Part shown: positions 17,501 to 28,086 of the stretch, one piece after another
Layout: each line of letters starts with the position of its first letter
How positions within the stretch are numbered: position 1 is the stretch's first letter
Source: Prorocentrum cordatum
Taxonomy: Eukaryota > Sar > Dinophyceae > Prorocentrales > Prorocentraceae
Length of the DNA: 38,392 nt
Assembly (NCBI GenBank): GCA_963575745.1
Contig: CAUYUJ010001341.1
Span: 64,001 to 102,392 of the forward strand
Direction: 5' to 3'
Notes under the pieces: model-generated
The model's database searches: none
What the model was told of the DNA's origin: nothing
What the model saw: the letters and a program-made list of their open reading frames with translations, nothing else
Program-made: the position numbers and the translations under genes

Positions 17501-18209
17501 AGAACCTTCGCGGGTACCCTTCCCCAGGATGCACAAGACACATCCAACAGGCACGAAACACATCAGGGTACCTTCCCCGACCCGATCTCGCTCTTCCATC
17601 TCGGTCCGACCGTAGGGGATGGGGGACAACGCAGGTGAGGGCAGGGAGGGGGAATCGGGGAACCGGGAAGGTCGGGTGCGAAGTGCTGCTTGCTCAGGAT
17701 ACAGAGGACATGAGAGAGGCAGGGGCAGGCTGGGTGCGTTCGAGCCATCTCTCGCATCCTATCCCTCTCACACACATACCTTCCCGTTGCGCTGGTTAGT
17801 TGTCATCCGCCAGCAGGTGCCCCTGCAGACATGGATACCCTACGTAAGTGGCCCCTTCGTGCGGTGCGTAATCAGAGAAGTGAGCTGTGCACATGGAAGG
17901 AGGAAAAGGTGGATGAGCAGGAGCAGGGGCAGCAGGAGGTGACGAGAAACGAAGAGGATAGGTGGCGAGAAACGGAGAGAATGAGCAGCAGCAATAGAGG
18001 CAGGAGGAGCGGGAAAAAAGCAAGAGGATCGGTGCCAGGTTCAAGAGGGAAAAGAGGAAATGAATGTGGCGACAACGAAGAGTATGGACTGCCCTGGTCC
18101 CGGCCCTGTGGCCCCCAGCCTTGAGCAGGGACCCACCGTCCCGGCATTCCTATAGTCCTACCACGACATGCTCTCAGAACCCAAAACTGTTTTAATAACA
18201 CAAGCAATG
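17501..18209. other. Unassigned stretch
   Basis: GGGTACC(C)TTCCCC occurs twice (17513 and 17567). Purine-rich GAGCAGCAG sequence occupies 17890-18060. No gene or mobile element is seen. Confidence 0.35.
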
Positions 18210-18353
18210 TTCTTAGAGCATAAGACACCATGTGTTAAAACAGTACAGTACCAGCCAGAAATGCTCTAAGAACATGCCGGGGAACCACAAAAGGTTTTTA
18301 TAACATTGCCTGGTAGGACTATAGGCACGCCAATACGCTTCGCCACTGCTTGA
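18210..18353. repeat. R2 dispersed repeat, copy 3
   Basis: Carries CCATGTGTTAAAACAGTACA, CAGCCAGAAATGCTCTAAGA, ACCACAAAAGGTT and CTATAGGCACGCCAATACGC followed by TTCGCCACTGCTTGA. It is oriented like the other two copies. Confidence 0.7.
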
Positions 18354-18564
18354 CAGCCTCCGGCTCCGGCCCCGACCTCAACCCTGGCCAGCCGGCACCG
18401 CCGTCCCCTGCCCCGCCGGCACCGCGGCCCTGGCTCTGCAGCCCCCGTCCCGGCCCCGGCCGCGCCCAGGCCCCAACCCTGGGCCCTGGGGCCCCGGGGC
18501 TCCGCGGCCCCGGGGCCCTGGCCCCGTCGCCTCCCAGACGCCAGCCCCCGAGGAGACACATGGC
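18354..18564. other. G/C-rich GGCCCC stretch
   Basis: Repeated GGCCCCGG, CCCTGGCC and GGGGCCC phrases, several self-complementary. Open on both strands because of composition. No gene can be supported. Confidence 0.3.
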
Positions 18565-18785
18565 TCTCCCCCTCCTCCTCCTCCTCCTCCTCCTCCTCCT
18601 CCTCCTCCTCCAACTCCTCCTGCTCCTCCTCCTCCTCCTCCTCGTCCGTCTCCTCCTCCAACTCCTCCTGCTCCTCCTCCTCCTCCTCCTCCTCCTCCTC
18701 CTCCTCCTCCGCCAACTCCTCCTGCTCCTCCTCCTCCTCCTCCTGCTCCTCCTCCTCCTGCGCCTCCTCCTCCTCCTCCACCACA
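18565..18785 (+). repeat. (CTC)n microsatellite with a regular interruption
   Basis: CTC/CCT triplets broken at intervals by CAACTCCTCCTGCTC. On the minus strand this is a poly-Glu run with the insert QEEL recurring three times. The regular interruption shows that segments of the array were copied as blocks. Confidence 0.85.
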
Positions 18786-19069
18786 TTCTCCTCCACCTCC
18801 CTCCATTGCCCACCAACATTTCCCGAGTTTGTGGCAGTGTCATCAGTTCGTCCTTATCATTGTCGTCGTGGTCTTCGTCGTCGTCGTGATGTTCGTCTTC
18901 CTTATGAGTGGGCTGCGCCAGCAGCAAAGCCTTCATAATCTTGACACCCTGTAATTGCAAAGTACTCGGGAGAGGCAGGGCCGCAGCGGAGCAGACTCAT
19001 GAGAGGAGAAGAAGCTGGTATTCACAGTGACTCCGTGCGGAGGAGGGGAAGCGGAAGAACGGACGAGGG

Positions 19070-19135
19070 GAAGAGGAGGAGGAGGAGGAGGAGGAGGAGG
19101 AGGAAAAGGAGGAGGAGGAGGAGGAGGAGGAGATG
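19070..19135 (+). repeat. (GGA)n microsatellite
   Basis: GAGGAGGAGG triplets with a single GGAAAAGG interruption. Confidence 0.9.
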
Positions 19136-19324
19136 GGAGAGGCATGGTGCACCCCGTCGCCGCCGAGGAGCCGCCGCCCGAGGGGCCGCCGCCGAGGGCC
19201 GCCGCCGAACGGCCGCGCCGCGCTCTCGCGGGGCGTCCCAGTCGGGCGCGCCGCCGCCGCCCCGCGAACGCGCGCGGCGCGCGGGGCGGCGCGGCGCGGC
19301 GCGACCGCTGCGCGCGGGGGGGGT

Positions 19325-19666
19325 CACGAGGCGCCTCGCGGCGCCAGGGCGGCGACGGCGATGCCGACGACGACGCCACCGACGGCGACGGCGCCGCTGG
19401 CGGCGGCGGCGGCGACGAAGGCGGCGGCGTCGTCGCTTCGGAGGCCTCTCCGTGCGGGGCTCCAGAGGCTCTCGTCGCCACGGCCGCGCGGAGCCAGGAA
19501 GATGGGCCAGGACGGACTCAGAGGGGGGGTCGGGGTCCCGCTTGGAGCGGGTTGTGGCATCGGCGCTGGCGACGAAGCCGACGCCGACGACTGCGGCGGC
19601 GGCGAGGACGGCGACCACCCCTCCCAGCCTGAATGCCAGCCTTCTCCTCCAGCCCCCCCTCCCCAT
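19325..19666 (-). CDS. Candidate small membrane protein, N-terminal anchor
   Basis: From the ATG at 19666 the minus strand reads MGRGGWRRRLAFRLGG then VVAVLAAAAVVGVGFVASA: a basic N-terminus and one hydrophobic segment of about 22 residues, then a polar stretch (RSKRDPDPPSESVLAH). Nearly every third position is G or C, and the layout fits a signal anchor. At about residue 75 this frame becomes arginine-only. In the next frame the same DNA encodes a second Ala/Val/Gly-rich hydrophobic segment ending ALAPRGAS and a stop at 19324. A one-base shift in the intervening repeat-like GCC/GTC tract, or a splice, would join them. It could equally be a low-complexity artefact. No family is recognised. 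Confidence 0.3.
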
Positions 19667-19803
19667 CCGCTCCCAAGCGGGGGTGTATGAAGGGGCCCTC
19701 TGCCTGTCCAGCTGATGTGATCGCTCCTCCCCTTCCTCCTCGGACTCCTGCCCCACTGGTGATCGGGGGGGAGCAAGAGAACAGGCAGAACAACAATCGT
19801 CAA

Positions 19804-19937
19804 ACACATAACTTTCGAAGGCGGGTTCCTTGGATCAGCACTGGTCGCCCTGGCGCGCGGAGCGCACGAGTGGCGGCACCGTCAGATTGGCCCAGCGCAG
19901 ATCAAGAAAAATCCGCAGGGACCTGCGAATGTTTATG
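19804..19937. mobile_element. FB3 foldback element, copy 2
   Basis: Left arm ACATAACTTTCG, then TTCCTTGGATCAGC. Right arm CAGCGCAGATCAAGAAAAAT, then CCGCAGG and AATGTTTATG. The centre keeps CCCTGGCGCGCGGAGCGC. The arms are more decayed than in the other copies. Confidence 0.6.
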
Positions 19938-20021
19938 ATTACGGGCAGTGCGTGCCGTGACGACACCAGCGTTGAACGACCAGCGCTATCGGCCGCTTGT
20001 CGATCGCCAGACCTTTCCACT

Positions 20022-20222
20022 TTGCCGGGTCGGGCGAAAGGGGGGATAGCAAAGGGGGGGTTCGAGAATCGGCTCGCGTAGCTGATTTTCCGGGCGCCTC
20101 CCGGCGCCAGAGGCGCCCATGTATCGAGGCATGGGCCCCTCGGTGGGGCCGAAACCAGCTGCATGCAGCAGATGTCGTAACCCCCCCTTTCCCAATCCCC
20201 CCCTTTCGCCCGGCTCGGCTTT
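20022..20222. mobile_element. FB8 foldback element, copy 1
   Basis: The left arm GTCGGGCGAAAGGGGGG, then AAAGGGGGGGTT, is mirrored by AACCCCCCCTTT, then CCCCCCCTTTCGCCCGGC. Inner arms GCGTAGCTG and CAGCTGCATGC add to the fold, and GGGCGCCTCCCGGCGCC forms a small hairpin. A diverged copy lies at 22450. Confidence 0.7.
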
Positions 20223-20480
20223 GGCAGGAACAAACGTCCTTGACTTGGAGCATCGGACCCGGCTCGGATGGCGCGTCAGATCGGGCCGCAGCGGCACGGG
20301 CTCGGGACCGCATCTGATCGGCTGCAGCAGGATGCACCACAACGCCGTGTGCGCGCCGGGTCGCATCAAATCTAGGGCGAAAACAAACCTACAAGAGATA
20401 CCAAACGATGCCAAACTACGGCCTGTACTGGTCAGGCCGCTTGACGAGGAGGCGCGTGGTATGACTTGGTTTTGCCTGGA
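20223..20480 (-). other. G/C-third-position-rich stretch, strand uncertain
   Basis: On the minus strand TTTGTTTTCGCCCTAG, an acceptor-like tract, is followed by a frame reading RPGAHTALWCILLQPI with about 85% G/C third positions, running up to the FB8 arm at 20222. A plus-strand frame over the same bases is nearly as good. I cannot decide whether an exon is present. Confidence 0.2.
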
Positions 20481-20725
20481 AGCGAAAGCGGGGTAGGTAA
20501 TTCACGCTCCGAAAATCACCCGACAATCGGAATCGAATCGGATCGCGCCGGCCGGAGCAGATACCGAAGCGGATCGATCGGATCGGGATGGGCCCTGCGT
20601 TGGCCGATTCTGGGCCGCTGGCGTCGTTCAGCCTTGCACGCCCGCGCCCCCTGCCGCCGCCGCGTCGACAGGAACCGACCATCTGGAGGTCTCTCTCGAG
20701 GGGGGAGGATGAAGGATTGGCCAGC

Positions 20726-20898
20726 TCATGGGGGTGGGGGAGGCACATCGACCTGGCATCGGCGATGCATCGCTGATCCATCGGCAATAGACCCTCGATC
20801 GCGAGCCCGCACGTTCCTAGGCGAGTTCGGCCGTCGGGCCACTATCGGCGATGAGTGGGCGATGGGGGATCGATGCGCCCCCACTGAGCCCATCCCCC
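20726..20898. mobile_element. FB9 foldback element, copy 1
   Basis: Left GCTCATGGGGGTGGGGG, then ACATCGACCTGG, mirrors right GGATCGATGCGCCCCCACTG, then AGCC. The interior includes CATCGGCGATGCATCGCTGA, then CGAGCCCGCACG. It aligns along its length with 28525-28685. A piece like its end is also seen at 779-806. Confidence 0.6.
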
Positions 20899-20919
20899 CC
20901 CAACGTTGTCCCGAGGAGG

Positions 20920-21175
20920 CGGAGGAGGAAGCGGAGGAGGAGGAGACGGCGGAGGAGGAAGAGGAGGATTATGAGGATGAGGATGAGGAGGATGAGGATG
21001 AGGATGAGGAAGATGATGATGATGAGGGGAGGAGGAGGAGGAGGAGGAGGAGGAGGAGGAGGAGGAGGAGGAGGAGGATGGGGATGGGGATGGGGATGGG
21101 GATGAGGATGAGGAGGAGAGGAGGAGGAGGAGGAGGAGGAGGAGGAGGAGGAGGAGGAGAAGGAGGAGGATGAGA
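20920..21175 (+). repeat. Compound purine microsatellite
   Basis: GGAGGA, then GATGAG, then a long GGAGGA run, GGGGAT hexamers (21076-21100) and GGAGGA again. All frames are open, and none is taken as coding. Confidence 0.9.
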
Positions 21176-21476
21176 CCCCGCGGGACGCTGTCGGTAAGGC
21201 GCGGCCGCTGTACACCCACAGCGGGCCTCGGAAACTTCAGGCAATCTGCCCCCGAAGCCTGCCCTCCTCCCCATTCCTCCAGAGAGGCCTTCGCCCTCCT
21301 CCAGAGGCCTCCTACAGTCGAAGCGTGGACCTAAGGAACCCTGAATAAGGAACGAGGCACCTTTTTTCCATGAGTTGAACTTCGATTTCGTATCGGAAAC
21401 CTAAGGAAACTCCAAGGCAAGCTGCGAAACAATTAAGGAACACGGAGCCCCTCCCCAACGAAAAGGGTTCCTTCAG

Positions 21477-21730
21477 GGCCCCGACTGTAGATGGGGCGAA
21501 TGGATGGGGTCGGAGCATCTCACCGCATCGCCGATGCATCGACGATGCATCGGCGATGCATCGGCGATGCATCGGCCATGCACTGGCGACGTCAGCGATG
21601 CATCGGCGACGTGGGCGTGTAGAAAATTGGGCCCCACATCGAGCCGCATCGCCGATGTATCGCCGATGCATCGGCGATGCGGTGCGATCCTCCCACCCCA
21701 TCTGCTCCGACCCCATCTAGGAGGCCCAGA
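21477..21730. mobile_element. FB1 foldback element, copy 3
   Basis: The left arm begins near GGGCCCCGACTGTAGATGGGG, with one extra ATGGGG unit. The right end is CCCCATCTAGGAGGCCC. The interior has four successive GATGCATCGGC units against the same core AAAATTGGGCCCCACATCG, then AGCCGCATC. Right-half identity to copy 2 is very high by eye, so these two diverged recently. Confidence 0.7.
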
Positions 21731-22449
21731 TCCTCTCGGGTCGGACGAAAGGGCTGGCAGTCCGCCGGACCCCGCTTGCTGGGGGTAGAAGGGCGCGTGA
21801 AATGATTTCCTGCCTCTCCTCCCCCAAATTCCCCTCCCCTGGGGTCCAGCATCCTATTCTGGGAGGGGGGCACGAGCTCGCCAACGTACCTCCGGGGGCT
21901 CTCTGGAGCATCCAGAGAACCCCCGAAAACCCAAGACGGCCCAATGAGCACCGAGACAACCTAAAAGAGAGAGAGAGAGAGAGAGCGTCGAGACGACCCG
22001 GGGTGACCCCGCGACGGTCGAAGATGGCTTTAAGACGCCCTACGAGATTGCCGCCGAGAGGGTCCCAAGAGGCAAAAACCGTCACACTCCCTTGGGCGAA
22101 CAATCTATGTTCGGCGTACACGTTTTCTTGTTGAGACGGCCCCTGGGGCTCCCTAGACGGCCCAGGATCCAAGAAAAGCCCAAGAGTGCATTGCGATTGT
22201 GCATCTTGACTCTTTCCCGTCGTCACGGCCCCAAGGGCCCTCGAGTAACCCCCCTGGACGCCCCCCGAAAAAGTCCAAAGAGGCGTCCAAGAGGCCCCCA
22301 AAGACCAATCAGATCCCTCCAAGAGCCCAGCCAAAGTCTCCTAAGAGGCACTCCAGGAGACTCCCATGTGCACCCCCAAGACTCCTGACCCAAAGGCCAG
22401 CACGGTGGCACGACTCTTGACGAATTCACTGATATATGAATCAGCGGCA
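21731..22449. other. Degenerate CCCAAGAGGC-type repeat stretch
   Basis: Phrases such as GTCCCAAGAGGC, GACGGCCC, GCCCAAGAG and GGCGTCCAAGAGGCCCCC recur at irregular 12-35 base intervals from about 21920 to 22370. A similar set is found at 33540-33670. (GA)n lies at 21966-21987. No gene is seen. Confidence 0.4.
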
Positions 22450-22595
22450 CGGCGCAAGCCTCTTAAAACGGGAATTAGCGAATGAGCTCACGTAGCTGGC
22501 TTTCGTGACGCCAAACTGTGGAGGAAAGCTCCTGGCGGCAGGGCCGAAGCTGGCTGCAAGCGGCAGGTTCCGTGCCGCCCTGTTCCCCAGTCTCT
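22450..22595. mobile_element. FB8-related element, diverged copy
   Basis: GAATGAGCTCACGTAGCTGG, then TTTCGTGACGCC and GGGCCGAAGCTGGCTGCAAG, then CGGCAGG, align with the FB8 interior (GAATCGGCTCGCGTAGCTGA, then TTTTCCGGGCGCC and GGGCCGAAACCAGCTGCATG). The G-run arms of copy 1 are not preserved. Confidence 0.45.
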
Positions 22596-22742
22596 GAGGA
22601 GGCAGCTCCCGGAGGGTCTTCGCGCGAACGATGCCAGGACTGTTCGGCGAGATGGAAAGGCCAGTGAGCCGCCTTCGCCGCGATCCAGCGAGGAGCTCCT
22701 GAGCAAAATGACGCGGGCATGAGCGGAATTCAACAGAGTCAT

Positions 22743-22882
22743 GATGGGCCCGTTTTCCACCACCACCACAACCGTAAGTTGGAGGCGGAGGGGGTCCTCC
22801 AACACCTCCTCCTCCTCTTCGTCGTCCTCCTCCTTCCCCCCTTCAACTTATGGTGGTGGTGGTGGTGGAAAACAGGCCCATC
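22743..22882. mobile_element. FB11 foldback element
   Basis: The left arm GATGGGCCCGTTTTCCACCA, then CCACC and GTAAGTTGGAGG, is mirrored by CCTTCAACTTATGG, then TGGTGGAAAACAGGCCCATC. Arms are about 42 bp with few mismatches, and the loop is TCC/CTC-rich. Only one copy is seen. Confidence 0.75.
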
Positions 22883-23029
22883 GAAGCAGGCCCGACTAGG
22901 CAGACTGTCGACCGCAGAGCAACCAGCGCCGATGCTGAAATTGACCTGCCAAGACCTGCACCGTAGTGCGCAGCGTTTTCTCCGACCTGGTCCTGGCTCC
23001 AGCCCCGCCCTCGCTGCTGCAGGTCGCCC

Positions 23030-23424
23030 CCGTCCTCGTCGTCGGCCCCGTCGCCCCCTTTGCCACCTTCGCTGCAGTCGTCCTCGTCGTAGTCGTCGTC
23101 GTCGTCCTCCTCCTCCTCCTCCTCCTCCTTGTCGTCGCCGTCGTCTTCGCCGTCGTCTTCGTCGTCGTCGTCGTCATCGTCGTCGGCGTCGTCGTCAGCC
23201 TCGCCGTCGTCCTCGCCGTCGCAGTCGACGTCGTCGTCGTCGTCGTTGTCGTCGTCGTCGTCCAGATTATCAACGTCGTCGCTGCCCCCGTCGTCGTGAT
23301 CGTCATCGTCGTCGTCGCCGATGCCACCGTCGTCGTCGTCGTCGTCGTCGTGGTCGTCGTCGTCGTCGTCGTCGACCTCGTCATCGTCGTCCTCGCCGTC
23401 GTCATCCTCGCAGTCGTCGTCGTT

Positions 23425-23455
<31 letters not shown>

Positions 23456-23580
23456 GTCCCCCATCGTCGTCGTCGTCTTTGTCGTTGTTGTCGTCCATGT
23501 ATCCTCGTCATCATCGTCGTCTTCGGCGCCGTCGTCATCATCGTCGTCGTTGCCGCCGTCGTCGTCGTCGTCGTCGTCGA

Positions 23581-23611
<31 letters not shown>

Positions 23612-26600
23612 ATCCTCGCCATCGTCCTCGCCGCCGTCGTCGTCCTCGACGTCGGCGTCGTCGTCCTCGGCGTCGTCGTCGTTGTAATCATCGTCATCCG
23701 TCAATGCCCCCGCCGTCGTCGTCGTCGTCGTCGTTGCCGCCGTCGTAATCATCGATAGCGTTGCTCCCGTCGTCGTCGTCGTCGTCGCCGTTGCCCCCAA
23801 CGACGTCGTCGTCGTCCTCGCCGTCGTCGTCCTCGCCGTCGTCGTCCACGCCATCGTCCTCGCAGTCGTCGTCGTCGTCGTAATCAACATCGTCGTCGTT
23901 GCCCCCGTCGTCGTGTTCGTCGTCGCCGTCTTCCTCGTAGTCGTCGTCGTCGTCCTCGCCACCGTCGTCGTCGTAAGCGTCGTCGTTGTCGTTGCCCCCG
24001 TCGTTGTCCTCGTGATCATCGCCGTGGTCGTCGTCGTCCTCATTGTCGCCGTCGTCTTCGCCGTCGACCTCGCAATCGTCGTCGTCGTCGGCGGCGTCGT
24101 CGTCGTCTTCGCCGTCGTCCTCGCCGTCGTCGTCGTCGTCGTCATAATTATCTTCGTCGGCGTGGCTCCTATTGTCGTCGTCGTCGTCGTGGTCCTCCTC
24201 TTTGTCGTCGCCGTCACCGTCTTCGTCGTCGTCGCCGTCGTAATTATCGTCGCCGTCGTTGCCCCTCTTGTCCGTCGTCGCCGTCGTCGCGGTAGTCGTC
24301 GTCTCCACTATCGTCGCCGACGTCCTCGTAGTCGTCATTGTGGTTGTCGCAGTCGTCCTCGTCGTCGTCGTCCGCGTTGTCGTCGTGGTCCTCGCAGTCG
24401 TCGTCGTCGTCGGCGTCCACGGCGTCGTCTTCCGCGTAGTCGTCGTCGTCAGCTTCCTCGTAGTCATCGTCCTTGTCGTCGCCGTCGTCCATGTATCGTC
24501 GTCGTCGTCGGCGATGTCGGTCGGAATCGTCGTCGTCGTCCTCGTCGTCGTCACCGCAGTCGTCGTCGTCGTCGTCGTCCAGATTGTCAACGTCGTCGCT
24601 GCCCCCGTCGTCGTCGTCGTCATCGTCGTCGACGTCGCCGAGGCCGCGATCCTCGTCGTCGTCGTCGTCGACGTCGTCATCGTCGTCCTCGCCGTCGTCG
24701 TCCTCGCAGGCGTCGACGTCGACGTCCTTCGTCGTCATCGCCACCGTCGTCGTCGTCGTTGCCCCCGTGATCTTCGTCGTCATCGTCCTCGTCTTCGCCG
24801 TCCTCGCCGTCGTCCTCGTGGTCGTCGTCGTCGTCGTCCTCGTCCTCGTCGTAGTCCTCGTGGTCGTGGTCGTTCTTTGCGTCGTCGTCGTGGTAATCGT
24901 CGTCGTCGTCGTCGTTGCCCACGTCCTCGTCCTCGTCATCGTCGTCGTCGTCGTCGTCGCCGTCCTCGCCGTCGTCGTCCTCGGCGTCGTCAACGTCCTC
25001 GGCGTTGCCGTCGTCCTCGTCGTCGTCGTCGGTATCGTCGTCGTTGTCGTCCTCGCCGTCGCCATCGCCACCGTCCTCTTCCTTCTCCTCGTCATCCTCG
25101 CCTTCATCGTCGTCATCGTCCTCGCCACCGTCGTCGCCGTCGTCGTCCTCGTCGTGATCGTCCTCGTCGTCGTCGTCGTCCTCATCGTCGTAGTCGTTCT
25201 CGACGTCGTCGTCGTGGTAATCTTCGTCGTCGTCGCTGCCCCCTGTCGTCGTCGTCCCCGTCCTCGTCGACGCCGTCCTCGCCGTCGTCGGCGTCGTCGT
25301 CGTCCTCGGCGTTCTCGTCGCCGGTGTCCGGGGTATCCTCGTCGTCGCTCTTCTCGTCCCAGTCGGCGTCGCCGTCGCCGTCGTCGTCGTCCTCATCCTC
25401 CTCGTCATCCTCGCCGTTGCCGTCGTCGTCGTCCTCATCCTCCTCGTCATCCTCGCCGTTGTTCTTGCCATCGTCCTCGTCGACGTCGTCGTCGCCGTCC
25501 TCGCCGTCGTCGTCCTCGGCATTGTCTTCGTCCTCGGCGTTGTCGTCGTCCTCGTCGTCGTCGTCGGTATCGTCGTCGTTGTCGTCCTCGCCGTCGCCGT
25601 CGCCGCCGTCCTCCTCCTTCTCCTCGTCATCCTCGCCATCTTCGTCGTCGTCGTCCTCGCCACCGTCGTCGTCGTCGTCGTCCTCGTCGTGGTCGTCCTC
25701 GTCGTCGTCGTCGTCGACCTCGTCGTTGTCGACCTCATCGTCGTAGTCGTTCTCGACGTCGTCGTCGTGATAATCTTCGTCGTCGTCGCTGCCCCCTGTC
25801 GTCGTCGTCCTCGTCTTCGTCGACGCCGTCCTCGGCGACCTCGTCGTCGGCGTCCACGGTATCCTCGTCGTCGTTCTCCTCGTCCCAGTCGCCTTCGCCG
25901 TCGCTGTCGTCGTCGTCCTCATCCTCCTCGTCATCCTCGCCGTTGTTCTTGGCGTCGTCCTCGTCGATGTCGTCGTCGTCCTCGTTCTCGTCGTCGTCGT
26001 CCTCGTTGTCGTCAGCGTCCTCGTCGTCGTCGTCGTCATAATCGCTCTCGACGTCGTCGTCGTGGTATTCTTCGTCGCCGTCGTTGCCCGCGTCTTCATC
26101 CTCGTCATCGTCGACGTCGCCGCAATCCTCGCCCTCGTCGTCGTCGTCCTCGGCGCTCTCGTCGTCCTCGTCGTCGTCGGTATCGTCGTCGTCGTCGTCC
26201 TCGCCGTCCTCCGCCGCCAGTGTCGTCGCCGTCGTCGATGTCCTCCTCCTCCTCGAAATCCTCACCGTCGTCCTCGTCGTCGTCGACTTCGTCGTGGTCG
26301 TCCTCGTTATCGTGGTCGTCATCGTCCTCGTCGTGGTCGTCCTCGTCGTCGTCGTTGTCGTCGCCGTCCTTCGCGTCGTCGTCCTCGTCGTCGTAGTCGT
26401 CCTCGACGTCGACGTCGTGGTAATCTTCGTCGTCGTCGTTGTCCCCGTCCTCGCCTTCGGGCTCGTCGTCGTCGTCGCCGTCGTCGTCGCCGTCCTCGCT
26501 GTCGTCGTCGTCGTCCTCGGCATTCTTGTCGTCCTCGCCGTCGTCGTCGTCGTCCTCGCCGTCGCCGTCACCGTCGTCGTCCTCCTTCTCCTCGTCATCC

Positions 26601-26935
26601 TCGCCGTCGTCCTCGTCGTCGTTGTCGTCGTGCACGTCCTCGTCGTCGTCGTCCTCGGCGCTCTCGTCGTCCTCGTCGTCGTAGTCGTTCTCGACGTCGT
26701 CGTCGTGGTAACCTTCGTCGTTGTCGTTGCCCACGTCCTCGTCCTCGTCCTTGTCGTCGTCGTCGTCGCCGTTGTCGCCGTCGTCGTGGTCGTCGTCGTC
26801 GTCATAATCATCGTCGCCGCCGTCGTCGCCGTCTTCGTGGTCGTTGTCGTCGTCGTCGCTCTCGTCGTCGTCGTCGCTGTCGCCGTCGTCGTGGTCGTCG
26901 TCGTCGTCGCTCTCGTCGTCGTCGTCGTGGCCCGG
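23030..26935 (+). repeat. About 3.9-kb imperfect (GTC)n array with higher-order repeats
   Basis: Mostly GTC triplets with CTC, ATC, TTC, GCC, GTT and GTG variants. An anchor of about 50 bp, GTTCTCGACGTCGTCGTCGT then GGTAATCTTCGTCG and GTTGCCC or GCTGCCC, recurs near 24885, 25200, 25755, 26049, 26409 and 26695. A second, GTCCAGATT(A/G)TCAACG then CTGCCCCCGTCGTCG, recurs at 23259 and 24578. On the minus strand the array reads as Asp/Glu-rich peptide, but frame shifts by one base at C-runs such as GCTGCCCCCTGTC (25236, 25789), so no single frame spans it. I treat it as non-coding unless transcripts show otherwise. Confidence 0.9.
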
Positions 26936-27053
26936 CCTGTACTCGCCGCGCTGGCGGCGTTCGCCGTGCCCCCCTCGGCGGAGCCGGGTCTCTTGGACAT
27001 GAGGTCCGTGGCCTCGGGGGGGGCCGCAGGGCTCTGTGGAAGTCCTGCCCTCA
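26935..27053 (-). CDS. Short coding-like island between two microsatellites
   Basis: The minus strand reads LPQSPAAPPEATDLMSKRPG then SAEGGTANAASAASTGRA, with about 85% G/C third positions and a varied composition unlike the arrays on either side. In this frame the adjoining (GTC)n reads as Thr and (CAT)n as Met. It may be an exon or a low-complexity linker. No family is recognised. Confidence 0.25.
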
Positions 27054-27132
27054 CAAGTGCATGGGGGCTTTTGCGGCATGAGGCTTTCATCATCGCCATC
27101 ACCATCACCATCACCATCACCATCACCATCAC

Positions 27133-27224
<92 letters not shown>

Positions 27225-27570
27225 ACATCATCATCACCATCATCATCAGCATCGTCATCATCATCGTCATCATCATCATCACCATCATCACCATCAGTAT
27301 CATCACCATGATTATCATCATCAGCATCATCATCATCAGCATCGCCGTCATGAGGGAACTTTGACGGCACGAGGCTTTTAGCATGAGGACTCGTGTGGCT
27401 TGAGGCTTTCTGCTGCATGAGGCATTTAGCATCAGGACTTGTGTGGCCTGAGGTCCTCTGCGGCATGAGGCTCTTAGCATGAGGACACTTTTCGCTTGAG
27501 ACCTTCTGTGAATCATGAGGCTTCTAGCATGAGGGCTTTTGTGGCATGAGGTTTTCAGCACGAGGGCCTT
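27054..27570 (-). repeat. 48-bp minisatellite split by a (CAT)n expansion
   Basis: Units of about 48 bp (GGCATGAGGCTTTTAGCATG, then AGGACTTGTGTGG, then CTTGAGG and TTTCTG) occur about four times at 27362-27570. One more partial unit lies on the other side of a (CAT)n run (27089-27352). The microsatellite therefore sits inside a unit. On the minus strand each unit reads as a 16-residue repeat (VLMLKASC-R-x-PQAT in one frame), and frame is kept across the (CAT)n. Coding is possible but unproven. Confidence 0.75.
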
Positions 27571-27930
27571 CGGAGCGTCTGGCACCAGATACACAGCGGA
27601 GGGTCACAGTGCAGACTCCCACTTGACGGGAGCACCTCTCCCTGGGAGGAGGTTTCGGCTCCAGAACTCAGCCTCGTCGTGGTCATCATCGCCGTCGTCG
27701 TCCCCCTTCAGGGTCTGCGGCACTGGCCGTATGGCCTTCGAAATACTCAGAGGAGGCCAACCACACTGCAGAATCCATGTGTTCTCTTACAGTAGGAGCT
27801 CGACCACAAGAAACCTTCCACAAGAAGCCCAGCCCTGAGACTCCAGGACGTCCATTGATGTTTGGTGTGGGAATGTCGCGCTCTTCGCAGCAAAACCATC
27901 GAAGCCAAAGAAACCAAGGGCACTCTGGCT
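27571..27930. other. Unassigned stretch
   Basis: Balanced composition with a short GTC patch at 27676-27705. No gene, repeat or element is recognised. Confidence 0.3.
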
Positions 27931-28050
27931 GGCCATCGCTCGGACGTCCATTCCCTGTGTTTTTTTCGGATTCGTGCATGGTTTCTTCGCCAAACGATCA
28001 AGGATGCTCCTCGATGGTCCTCGCCGAAGGAAGAATGCACACGTCCGAAT
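27931..28050. mobile_element. FB5 MITE-like element, copy 2
   Basis: GGCCATCGCTCGGACGTCCA, then TTCCCTGTGT, CGCCAAACGATCAAGGATGC and TCCTCGATGGTCCTCGCCGA match copy 1 at about 85% by eye. The right arm has decayed (CACACGTCCGAATGTA). A (GA)n run follows at 28066-28086. Confidence 0.7.
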
Positions 28051-28086
28051 GTAGAGACAGGGAGAGAGACAGAGAGAGAGAGAGAC

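Noticed and set aside
24244-27594. Open frames of 300 to 620 codons across the (GTC)n and (CAT)n arrays
   Set aside because: Triplet repeats lacking stop codons are open by construction, and the acidic frame breaks at C-runs. Kept as a finding for testing, not as a gene.
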